From the NCBI RefSeq assembly GCF_052324685.1, contig NC_135214.1:29242706-29306705 (forward strand): a stretch of DNA of 64,000 nucleotides, in the 5' to 3' direction. Both the position numbers and the translations under genes were made by a program. The notes under the pieces are model-generated. The model was not told where the DNA came from, searched no databases, and worked only from the letters and a program-made list of their open reading frames with translations. This document shows positions 38,399-51,300 of the stretch, piece by piece; the stretch's first letter is position 1; every line of letters begins with the position of its first letter. Origin of the DNA: Brachyhypopomus gauderio (lineage: Eukaryota > Chordata > Actinopteri > Gymnotiformes > Hypopomidae).

Positions 38399-41300
38399 TG
38401 CGCTCACAGGCAGGGCACTGCTGGCCTCCTCGCTGTTCATAAACTGTATTTTTACAGTGATGTTCCTGGCAGAGGCCAAGCGACTACCGATGTTGAGCCT
38501 CTGGGGATACACATACAGCAGGTTCCTGGACACACGGGCGACGGTCAGTGGATACAGGAGACAAAACACGCATTTACGCAACATGAACCGCTCAGGGAAA
38601 TAAAGCTGACCACACCTGCACTACCATATTTCAACACTAGATGGTGTCGCACAACCGTAATTCAACAAACCCTGCCGTTACATGCCTGAGCTTGGCTTTT
38701 GTCATAGCAACTGTGGTTTATATTTTACTGTGGCAAAGGGTATCATTGTTCATCTCGCCATTATTATGCAGACACCAGGTTCATGAAAAGTGGAACTGAC
38801 ATTTTTATTTTGGGCTTTATATCTGATTATACTGACATTGCAAGCACTATTGTTCTATCAAAACGGACACCTACCAGTGCAGACAGCATTACTGGTGTAG
38901 CCCTAAAGGTGCAGCGCAGCCTTTAAAGGTGGGGGTGTAAGGTGGTGCAGGACACAGACGGGAACTGACCGGTATATGGAGTGAGGGACGTAGACGTCGC
39001 TGGAAGGGAACTCCAGCACCTCTTTGATGGGCCGTACGGTTTTCTCTGGCACGGGCTTTATGGGGATGAGCTCAGCGGACAGACACGCCGTCAACGTGTC
39101 AGGGGCCGGCGTCACGTCCAGCTTGACTGTGCCTGCCACAGAAACAATAGTAATGTGAGCGCCACCTTCAGGAAAAACCTGCTCCATTCGACTGGACCAG
39201 CACAGGAAAAACAGGTTTCTATGAAAACACAGAAGCTGTAGTACACTGAGGAGGATGATGAAGAGGGACTGATGGCCGTCACCTGATATGGTCTTGACCC
39301 TCCGCTGGATGTTGGATGTCCTCTTTAGTTCTGAGAGAAACTTAAATAAGTCTTCATCACTGAGTCGCTCACCTTCCTGCAAAGAGCCACAGAATGGGCT
39401 GCCTGCATCACACTCAGAACACCAATCCTCCAACACCTCTCACACACATTCAGTATTCCTCTCAGAACACCAATCCTCCAACACCTCTCACACACATTCA
39501 GTATTCCTCTCAGAACACCAATCCTCCAACACCTCTCACACACATTCAGTATTCCTCTCAGAACACCAATCCTCCAACACCTCTCACACACATTCAGTAT
39601 TCCTCTCAGAACACCAGAGGTGGACATTCCAGGTTCAGAAAGTAAAAGTTCTCACCAAGATTTTCTCAGGCTTCCTGGACTATGTTGATTCCACTAATTT
39701 TATCTGGGACTAATTAGAAAATCCAGCAAGCTTGAGTAAAATCCTGGGAAGGAGTTTTAATTTCTGAAGCTGGAATGTCCACCTCTCAGAACAAGAATCC
39801 TCAAAACATCTCACACATACATTCCTCTCAGAACACAAATACAAAAAGGTTTCTCTCTCTCTCACTCACACACAAAAACACACACTGCTGCACCATAATA
39901 TAAAGATGTTAAATGAACAATGAACCTTCCCCGTGATTTGGGGGAATTAAAACCGCCATACAAAATGACAAAGGCCAGATAACCTGCACCATCATGAGTA
40001 CTGTGGTATCTGCCAAATGTAAAAAATGTGACCCTGCACTGTCTCAAGGTGATGGGAATATTTTGCAAAGCGTTATCCCATTTTTCATAAAAGATTTAGT
40101 GAGCTCTTTATGCCTCTTCACATGTGCCATAAAATGTAAGAGTCATAGGGACCAGGCACTACTGGCACCAAGCCAATCATTGACCACCCACAAATTCGCC
40201 CCGTCACCCCGGACGACTAGCCTGGCTGCTGACCTGTTTGAAGAAGTTTGTAACGGTTATGATGCCTGGTTTGAAACTGGACAGGTTGAACTGGTCCTCG
40301 AGGACGCTGAATCTTTCCGAGTTGCGCCTAGGGAGGTACGCTTTCTTGTCCACGCTGGTCCTGCCTGTCCCAAAGCACACAACACGCATATCATATACCC
40401 CTGGAAGTAAAAAAGCAACTCTCTAACCCAGCATATAACATATAACCCAATATGCTACATTCAATACACTTCGAAACACATTTGCATGGAGTCTGTGGTC
40501 TGTGCAGCCTACTCGGGCCCCGGGACCGTTACCGTTGATGCTGTCCGAGTCGGTGGTGTCTCGGTCCAGCGTGACTGTGCTAATGGCGCTCATGATGTTA
40601 ACGGTGGCGAAAGCGAACGGCATCCTGTACTGGCCCAGTCGCTGGCAGAAGCCCTCCGCCTGATTCCGTAGCTTCTCCACCTTCTCCTTGTTCTAAGGGA
40701 GAGGCACGCAGGAGGTGAGAGGGGAGGTGTGGCAGAGGGGGAGGAGGCTAACGGGCAGGAGCGGAGAGAACAAGGCCGTAACAGGATGGGCCTCGTGCTC
40801 TCCGATCGCTCTGATTGGTCGGTCATCACCTTCGTCGTGTCGTTCTCCCTCATGGTCACGTAAGGCTCCGCGCACTCGCCGATGTCTCCCTGCTGGAGGA
40901 CTTTCTCGATCTGACACGCAAACACACACGATCATCATCTTCGTCAACATCGCCACCCTCTTTCGCAGTGGCGCTCTCGGGCACGGAGCAAATTATGGAA
41001 TTAAAAGGCCTGCATCTTCCCCCTTGGGGCAAGTATAGAGGTGGTTACCTTAATGACCAGGTAGATGTCTGGAGAGGGGTAGGAGATGGAGAAAATGGCG
41101 GCCCGTGCTGTTGTGGAGGAGTCCACGTGAGGGGTGTGAGAACGTAGGAAGCTCTTCATTTGGTCAGAGTTCAGATCGCAGTGGAAGTTCTCTGAAATCT
41201 GACAAGATGTTCTCATTAATACTTACGCTGCAATATCTAGACTCAAGCATCCATCAGCTATGATGGGACATAGTGGCCTAATCTGTCATTTACTGAACAC

Positions 41301-44300
41301 GCATGAACCACATGTGAATCACACACAGTAAACCACAGTAGTTTGAATGGCTGCATCTGTATTACTTGCAAAAACTGTTGTGTAATTACATTGTGACTCT
41401 CAATATAACATGCAGGGCCAGAAGGCGACAGGAATGTCATGTGGCTCGTTGAGATGAAACACATGAATCAACAAACCAACAAATATACATTCCTCTATAT
41501 TGGTTTCCAATCATACTAAGCAGCTCCATTCAGTCACTCTTCGTTCTGATCAGATTGGGATTTGGGTTCTTATCAGTAAACAGACTCCAACTTCCACAAA
41601 CATAAATCACCATCACCATTGCGCAAACGCTATTCGGACTTCACAGGAACGTTAAACGAGGCTACTGCCCGCAAGTTCTCCCTGCTGCCTCTATGAAGCA
41701 TAAATCAGCCCCCCCCCCTCCCTGTTACTCTTCCTCATTGGTGCAGGAGCAGCGTAGTCCTTAGATTCACTTCATGCTCTGCATTCTGGTCAAAACTGCA
41801 CACTAACCGACTTCAATCACGGCTCAGGAAGGTTAACGCGCAGGTCTAATATGACATCTGCTGTTTATTTATTTGCTGCAGACCGAAACCCAAACAGAGA
41901 ACCTGCCTGGGCCAGTACAAACTGCAAAGGGCAGAGGTCTCCACTTGTGCCCTCAGAGGCATTTCCAAATGCAGCAACCGACTGATCCCTGCAGATCAAA
42001 TCAAAACAATGTGGTTTTATGAAATTTGGAGCTGAGGCACGAGGTGTTCTTGGGGCTCAGTCAAAGTCAGCCATGCCAGTGAACACTACAGTCCTGTGCT
42101 CTTTGCTCAGTTAGGAACAAGCTCTCTCGCTGACTTTTAAACCCGACTGCATTTTCTCACCAAACCATCTCGGTATTGCACCTTTATTAGCGGAGAGGCA
42201 AAGGCGTGTGCTTGGCTTTCACTCTGCACCACAGCTGGGCATATGCAGAAACTGCTGAGATCAGGACAACCTAATCACGGCTGGATGACTCACACAGCCA
42301 CCAGCACAGCTGTCCCCACCTCCAGATCCTGCACACCTGTGATGGGTTCGTAATGTTCCACTTCTCATGAGGCAGACCAACAGTCTTCATGAGGAGGATC
42401 TACGCACAGAAAGTTAAAGCAGTCATGCGGCGTCAAGCAGGAACTGACCTTCTTCTTCTCCTTCAGGTCGTACAGGGCCATGGTGGCAAACATCGGCTCG
42501 ATCTCGATCTCAAACCTGAGATGAACAAAAGTTTAGAAGTTCAGTAACATTAACAAAGCAGAATTCTGCACAACAAAACCTGATTGACATGCAGATTCTG
42601 TAGTCTCCAGTTCCCCATAACTGTAAACAATAGTTGGGAGTCAGAATGCTGGGAGTCAGAAGCTCCACTTATGGAGTAGAGGGCGATTACTTGAGGCTGA
42701 GGCATCGCACTAGTATCCTATGGCCCATGTGCTCCTTCGGACAGTCGGGGATGGGACGGATCTCCACTGCGTCCTCCTGGAGATGGACAGACAATCATCT
42801 CTCATTCCCAGTCCAATTCAAGACCATAAGACACCTGACCGCTGCATTCCTCCAACATGCCTGAACATATATCTATATCAATGCCCCAAGTGCTCCAGCT
42901 CAGACTAATTTGTTAATTGGTTAATTGGTTAATTAGTGAGTCCTCACCTCGTCCGAGGGCGGATAGAGGGCGAAGAGCTCAGGGTGCCGGTTGCTCAGTC
43001 GGCTTTCCAGGTTGAAGCGGTCGAGTTCCTCGGGGCTGCTGTAGCGCAGGAGGCCGTCCAGGCGAGGGTCTGGCTGCAGCGCCCGCAGGTCAAAGTCCGA
43101 GGAGGAGACGGCGCCCCGGCCGCCGTCATCGTTGCACAGCACCGTCAGAGTTGGAGACTTCACCTGAGGAGTATGAGCAGCCACGGAGCCATGACGTTCA
43201 TCTCACAGTCGTGAGCAGTTTCGCTAATGTTAGCTTTATAATACTTGAAAATATGTTTGGGTCATTCAATACAATGAAACCAAAATGACCCACTTCCAGG
43301 AAAAAAACCTGTTGCAATTATCAGCTGTTGTGTTTTCAAAATATTAGTGTGGATTTGTGTAGGTTTCCACGCTACAGGCCACGTACAAGACGTCCATCGG
43401 ACAAACCTCCCCTCACTCTCCATTTCTGAACTGCTTCAGAACTTGACTGGTTCAGTCCAGACTTTGAGTGCCTACCATGCCTGTCTAGATTGCTAATTAA
43501 GCTCAGAGTGAATGCAGAGGCCCTTCAGGGTCTTTTAAGATGGTGAGTGGGCCTGATTTTTCCATAGACTCTGGCATCAAGCTCATGACAAACCCATGCC
43601 TTGAATCAAGTTTGAAAAAAAAAACTTTGGTTTGAGTCATTTAGACTTGGCAGACTGTGGCTGGATCGGCAGTACTGGGAGATATCAGCTGCATGAATAC
43701 TTATTCCTTGTGTCCCTGGCCTGGGGAAACCAGAGGTGGGCCAGAGCCAGGACATTGGGAAAAACATTCAGTTTGGTCCTCCTCTGTCTTGCTTCACTCT
43801 TCTCGCTTTTCTCCTGTCTGGTGTAAACATGTAGGACTTCTCTTTGCTGAATTATTTACCAGGGCTAAGAACACAAGCAGGGTCGCACACAGCCTTCAAA
43901 CCACAGCATCACTAAATCTCCACTGCATGGATAGGTGTATTTACCGGTTGCTCAGGCTTCTGAGGCTGGACATCAGACTCGAAGGTCTGCTTCAGGAGCT
44001 GTTTGTGAAAGCCCGTCCTCTCCGTGTACGCACTCAGGCCGTCCCCTTGGCACCTGGACCACACACATTCACAGTGGAGCAGGCGTGTGTGAAGTAGCTG
44101 GAGAACTACACAGGGTGTAAGCATGAAGGAAGTGCTTACGTTCTGCTGACCACTAGCCATGGTTGTGTGTAACTCTGTACACAGTCTCTCACATGGGGGT
44201 CCAGTTCAACTCTGAATGAGAATACACGCACACACACACACACAGAAACACACACACCCAACCTGGTTTCATGCTGTTACACAATTTCTGCGGCAGTTGG

Positions 44301-44585
44301 GGGGGGGACAGCAAATGGAGGGGTGTTTCAATGCCCGCATTTCGCTGAAACATGATTCCATCCCCCCCAACTTTGTCAGATTAAAATGATACTAAAATCT
44401 GCTACACATGCTAGGACATCCCAGAAAACCCCCACTTTTGAAAAGCTTGATAAACCCCTAGGGGGAGGCAACAAAAATAAATCCATTCACTATTAAGACA
44501 CGTTTTGTTTACATAACTGGTTTTTCCAGAAAGAATTAAATGAATAACAATGGAAGTTTGCTTTTATTTTCATTCTTGATTCTCT

Positions 44586-44636
<51 letters not shown>

Positions 44637-47600
44637 ACTGGGGCAACAAAAACACAGGATTATTCTGGTTTATAATCCTAATATAAGAATAATTTTCTTA
44701 AGCAAATTAAAGTGGCTACAGATAATATGGACTGGAAGTTCATCAACATTAGTTGTTCATTTTGCGATGGGGCTGCATTTCTAAATTGCAGACCTTCTTT
44801 TTAGGGGATGTGTGATTCTGCTGAAGCGGTGTTGTGACCGGGTTGCAGCATGGGAAGACTCACCCCTCCTCGGGGACGGAGTAGCGGACGGTCCGGCATT
44901 CCCTGTCCACCAGGTCCACATCAGGCTCGTCGTCTGGGAAGTCACCTAGCTCCTGCATGAGCTCGGTATCGCCGCTGCGCAGTTGGGTCATCAGGAATTC
45001 CTCCACGTCCAGCGGCTCCACCGCGTCATAGGACTGGGGCTGAAGACCAGACGTACGGGGGTCATGCTCCAAATGGCCTACAACATACTGTATACTGCAC
45101 TCAGTATACTCTACACTGCATAACGCTCCCTGTAGTATTATGCAGTGTAGCATCTAGTATGGGACAAATGCTAACTGTACCACAAGGTCACATGTATGTA
45201 TGAAGGTTTATCTGAAAGATTTTCAACCACTGGTGCATGATTGGACACATCATGAAGACAGCTATGGTCACGTACTGAAATATTTGGCTGGAATATTATC
45301 CAGGTATCTTCTGTGTATTGGGGGAAATTCATTTTGGTTGCATACTACTTATGATATACTGATTTAGAGCCCAATCAGTAGTGAGTAATATGGAATAGGC
45401 CATTTTGAAAACAGCCACAACTTACACTGTATCCAGCGGTCAATACACATGTGTGTGGATGAAGTCCATGTTCAGCAATTACAACACTGCAATCAAGCAA
45501 TTATAAGACTGATTTACATATTTCTGGTAATCACCATATAGATTACGAATGAAGACAATTACCAGCAATTCCTGATAGCTACAGAAATAACAGAGCAGCT
45601 GTAGGCTACCTCCAAATGTCAGTGTATTTAACATCAATCACCATTCATGATCAGCTTCAAACAGATACAATACAGTTGTACTGGATGTCCGAGAGTCAAT
45701 ATGTTGATTGTGTTGAACACAATGGCCTCTGTTCACGGGTAACATTCCAATAAAGCCAACACTAAAAACGTGTCTGTCCTGGTTGGACAGAGCAGGACCA
45801 ACGGTACCACAGCCCACCAGCAGCAGACTGAACTAGACGTCAAGGAAGGTCACCAGTCTTCAAATGACGGTCTGCTTCTTCATACTATGCTTATTATAAT
45901 GGCCTATGCGCGGAAAGAAAACACAGAAGAATATACTCTAGACACGCAATGTCCAGAACCTCAGGATATATAGATCCAAGCGGGCAAGCGTTTGATGAAC
46001 GGCTCCTCGCCGCCGACAGCAGCTGCTGAGCACGCGAGGCTACGCAAGCACGACCTTGGGGAGGATCCAGCCCGGTCTGGGCATGTTCCGTCACGACCGC
46101 GCGCAGGCAGATCCGGGCGTGTTGGCGAGCGGTTCAGCGGCAACTCGGCACCTCGTACGTGTGCGCACACGGGCAGGTCCCGCAGAGAGGCCGAACACAG
46201 GAAGCAACCGTGCGAACGGTAGCGGGGCGGCACAGGCACAAAGGACGAGCCTCTTCGAACGGGAGAAGTGCTACGTTTGATCACGGGAGTTTACATCAAG
46301 GCATATGATTATTTATATTTACACATTTAGATTTCATCCGTCACAGAAGGATCTAACAATACATAGCCTACGATCGAGAGGATTACACAGTGTGGGTTAT
46401 GTGATCTCCTTCATGCTTGAGGTGTTGTGAAGGCCATATCTCTTGCACAACTTCCACGCCAACAGTTTTTGTAATCTTAGACAACAGACATGGGCCTGCA
46501 GACAAGATCGTACCAGCAGAGCAGTGTGTGACGGAGATAGAGTTTTATCTGAATGTATCTGACCTATCTGCAAACGTATAAAGGCACAAGATACAACACA
46601 AAACTGCTCAAAATAGGCCCCCACAAGAAGTCTTTACATGGGAGGTTTCACAAGTGTCAAACTTGACTTTTCCATCCTGGAAACTAGAAGAGGCAGGTGT
46701 CTATATGTGTACTTAAGGGTGTGTGTTAATCTTACAGTATATCTGTCTGTCCAGTTTAAACATCGACAATATGATGTACTCTGTAAATGAACTACTATCC
46801 AAGAACATGTACACTGTTGTGCATGTATCTGTCTTGAACAAAAAAAAAGTGGAATTTGAGCCAGCATTAACAACACACCCTACATTCAGCTGAGGAAGGT
46901 TAAATGCAAAAGACTGGGCACAATCCGTCAGCCTGAAGGGCCGAATCACAGCTGGAGTAGATTAGTATGATTCCATCTGAACTAGACCAAAACAAACCAC
47001 AAACAACACATTACGAGAGCACAGCTGAGCTGAGTGGAATGGCCTCCACTGCTGTTCGAAACAATGCCACATCTCCCCGAGCATCGGCCTCATTCGCCCC
47101 CTCAGAAACCCCAGGTTAGTGCTACCGAAGCAGCTGTAACTTAAGGGCTGGGCATATTGCATGTGACCAGACAGAAGGAGCTTCGTTACTACATACGCCG
47201 AGATCCAACAAACACTTCAGAGCAGAAAGAGCAGGTGCAGCTCCAGAACAGCTCCAAGAACTCACCCAGCGTTTCCGTGGCCGAAAAAGTGTCAAAATGG
47301 CGTTGCCCGGAAATAGAAAACCTTGGCTGCTTGTTTCTGCACATCTCTTCCTCTGAGTGTCTGAGCCGCAAAGCAGAACGCCATGCGGTTAGGCTTCTGA
47401 CAGGAGGATGTGATGTCATCACCACTTCCTTCATCAGTTCTAGTGAAAAGGCAGAGGCCGATAATCCAGAGGGGGGCAGACATCACCACTGGGCACCGTC
47501 AGTCACTAGAATAAACTGCAGGTCGACCGAGGGATAATCCACCTTACCATGTTCACCAATTGAACCTTGGGCTTAATTTTTGATGCATGCCTAGTGACAC

Positions 47601-48275
47601 TGTTTTGGTACCCTTGTTATTTACATCAGAGCATGTTGTAATGTCCACAATGACAGCACTGCATCACGTAAGGTGACATTTGTGCTACCATTCAGTTAGG
47701 GATGTCTGCTTAGTGTGTAAGTGGAAAATATCAGACTATGGATTATGTATTTTAAACCCCTCTGGCATCCTAAATCCGGTGATGTGGAGGTTTGTGTGTG
47801 TGTGCGTGTGTGTGTGTGCTCCTAAGCTGTAAAGTAACCGGCAGCTAGAGTCCTGTGGTACGCTGTGCCCTGACCCAATTTCAGTAGAGCAGGATCAGAA
47901 GCAAGTTAGACATTAACCTCATATGTGCAAGTACACACACGCACACGCATGTACACACCTGCACACACACATGGTACTTTCTTTCTCCCTGTCAAACTCT
48001 ATTCACATACACCGAAAAAATACGCAACCATGGGATGTACGGACGCGGGTCAGTGCATTCAATCCGGAAATGGACCGCACGGGGGAAGAGACAACCATGG
48101 GCGCGCTGCCGATCCAAGCAAAAGCATGCAATGATGTGGACAGAGGGACGGAGGTGAGAAGCGGTCACTCACCACGTTGAAATTGATGGATCCGGACAGG
48201 CTGTGGCGGTGGTGTGGGACCCCATGGGTCAGGCCGCTGAAATGCCTGCGGATCTCAGCAGATGAGTGCCTGCGA

Positions 48276-48317
<42 letters not shown>

Positions 48318-51300
48318 GATGATGCTCGAGTGGGGGAGAGGGATGCAGAGACGAGAGAGTAACAATTTAGTCTTTCTCTGCAGAAGGAGGCTTTGTGGAG
48401 ACGGCAGGTGTTTCTGTGTGGGTGTGTGTGTGTGTGCGTGTGTGTACATGCTAGAGAGGGATAGAAGGAGAGTGATTGTGTCCCATGACTTTAATAAAGC
48501 TTTGACACAATGTGAATAAAAATATACACCCACAAAACAAGTAAAAATAGAAAGGTGTTGCTTGCTTCCTCCTCGCCACACCCCTCAGCAGACACCACAC
48601 CCCAGAAACCACATGTTTATGCAAATTAACCTGCAAGGTACAATAAAAGGATGTTTGTTCTACCACACACTGAATATTCACTGCTTTAAGTATGGGGACT
48701 GGCATATCAAAGAATGGTATGTTTGTGTATACAACACCGCACAAAAAGACTTTTCAGACCAGCTGGTGTAATTGACATCAAAACACTTCGAAGCGTTTTT
48801 CCTAAAGGAAGCATGAAACCAATTGGGCAACGTGATAAAACATTTCCAGGGCATTAGGAAGGGTTGGTGTCTGTGTGTCTCTGCCTGTGCATTTTTCTGG
48901 ACACTTGTGCTAACAAAATCAGGCATTGTGAAAAGAAAAAGCTGTGGCCTGGATTCTACTCGCCTGCCATGAACTGTAAGACTAAATACGAATTCAAGCA
49001 ACTGGAAAAACAAAATGCAGTATACTGTATGTACAAACTGACGCAGAAATCAGAGCTGCAAGTGTTTGACCTCTGTGATGCAATTTCATCACAGTAAACA
49101 TCCTTATTAACACTTTTTCCACTCCTTAATCCACTTCCTTTACATTCCATTTCACTCCATACACACCAATCACATCGCTGTCCGCTTCTCTTTTAGTGGA
49201 CAGTCGGCCTGTTTCTCACCGACAGGCTGGAGTTCTGCTACACAACACTGCGCTATTGTGCGGTTATCCAAAGTGCTGAAAAAAATGGGTCACTGGCAAA
49301 AAGGGACCCCAGCCTCATTCATTGGGCCCATTTACTTGCATTGTTTAGGGCTGGGAACGTGGAGACTCTCGTCACTTTTGGTGTGACAACCCCTGGGAGA
49401 AATGGCTGTGTATGGTGAGTGTGAGGCTCACTGGCATTTAAATGCACCGTCAGTTCTGCACTGTCACAACAGCTGATGGCTCTTGTAAGGCAACCGACCG
49501 AGGGTCTGCAGCTTTTGCTGTGAGATCCTGTGATAACATTTCTCAGCAATTCCCTCAGCAGAAGTATTTAAGTCTCGGAAATCAGAGCCGCATATTTATG
49601 CTTCTATTCAATTCAGATTCACTTTAGCACTGTTGATGTGTGTGAATCGAGAATGACTTTTAAAATTAGATCAATAAACAAACCCGACACCTGGGAAAGG
49701 ACACGTGGCTATTGCACTCGTCAAACTACCTCCAAACGTTTAGTCATGAGCAGGTTCTCTACAGCGGAGGGCAAAGTCTTATAGGAGAGCAAACACCACT
49801 GTGCTGTTATAGTCCTCGTCTTCTCTGCCGACAGCCGAGAGTGAACGACTACTTCTCATTCAGAAGGGTTTCTCTAATAGTCAGGTAGAGAATTACGGAG
49901 CGAAGACAAAGCTGTGTGCAGGATTCCTCCACACACTCTACACCCTATGATTACACACACCCTGCAACGTTATGCCAGAGACTTCATGCAATGACTAAAC
50001 GGGAATGTATCTAGTTAGTCTAGCAGTTTTAAATTAGGATTGGGAATAAATTCCAGGCATGCCTACAACAGTACCCTTGAAAATCCTAAATAATGAATGC
50101 AAAAAAAGAAGAAAAAAAAGATTGTTTTCTAAACAATGTAGGGGATTTGAGATTAATGTATACACAAGGCCATTCCAGTTTGCACTCACATAGATGCTGT
50201 GGGCCAGAATATCCAGATAAGTTAATGGGAACACTGGTATTAACCCACATAGGTTTCATGGGTTTTGATTCCCACGGGCCACTAAATAAAATTACCCTGA
50301 AATAAATATGTAAATTACTCTTTTGTGGTCACTAACAGTGACACCTATAATATGGCATATTCATTACATGAAAATAAAATCATATAAAATCATAAATCTG
50401 TATTTTGATACAGCATTAGTGCGTGTTTTAAGAAATGCAAACATATTTGCAAGCTTAGAAGGCAAAGGTCAAAGACAAAAGGCTGGACATTATTCGAAGA
50501 CATTACTTATTTATTCCCAGTGAAAAGGGAGGCAAACACGCCCGCAGGAACCTGAATCATGCCATTTCACCACGTCGCCTCACGCGCCCTTCGGACCACA
50601 ACGACGCAATTAGAGAGCGCAGAGACAATAACCACGACTGACCACTGACCATGCAGTAGGTATCAACACAGAAACAAAGACAGAATGGTTCAACAACCTG
50701 GTGAGAAATGAGCGAAAAAAATGGGAAATGTTTGAATGGGTGGAGGGAGACGGTTTTCCTACCTAGAAAGAATTTTACACTAGAAGTTTGTTCAGATGTT
50801 ATGCAACAAGACACTGCCGTCCAACATTATAAATATGCATGAATTAACAAGTAGTTTGCTTTAGAGTAGCACCGAAAAGAGCTTTGTTCGTTCAACCACA
50901 ATTCAAATAACAAAGGAACAGGAGCACGCCCAGGTTAATTACACGAGTAATGAGAACTAATCTAGACGCTTCTGCTTAGTTCTGCCACACGCATCACATA
51001 AACAGCGTGTATTTCCATCATAAGTTAAAGACAGGACACAGTAATGAGAGGCCAGGGTCTGGAGACCGGGGTCATGAACTGTGGATCAGCGGGTAGCACA
51101 GTGTTGTTGAGAAAAGACCGAGTCCTCGCTACTTTCTTCGGTTGGGATTCCCTTGAAAGGCAATGTCAGCGAAACGTGACTGAAAAAGATGAACCGCTAG
51201 CATAATACGGCCGTGCATTTCCCCTGAAAACTTGCTGTGCATGCTGACAGGAGGAATTCCAGGGGGCATTGCGCGTTCCGCCTTCACTACTGCACTCTGC

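Noticed and set aside
39288..39713. Repetitive ORF with a 16-residue period ([16 protein letters not shown])
   Set aside because: It is the translation of the 48-bp minisatellite in a DOCK8 intron; a period divisible by three keeps any frame open.
44290..44376. Inverted G-run/C-run pair suggesting a small transposon
   Set aside because: Only the homopolymer-like cores pair (AGTTGGGGGG with CCCCCCAACT). No clear ends or target-site duplication were found.
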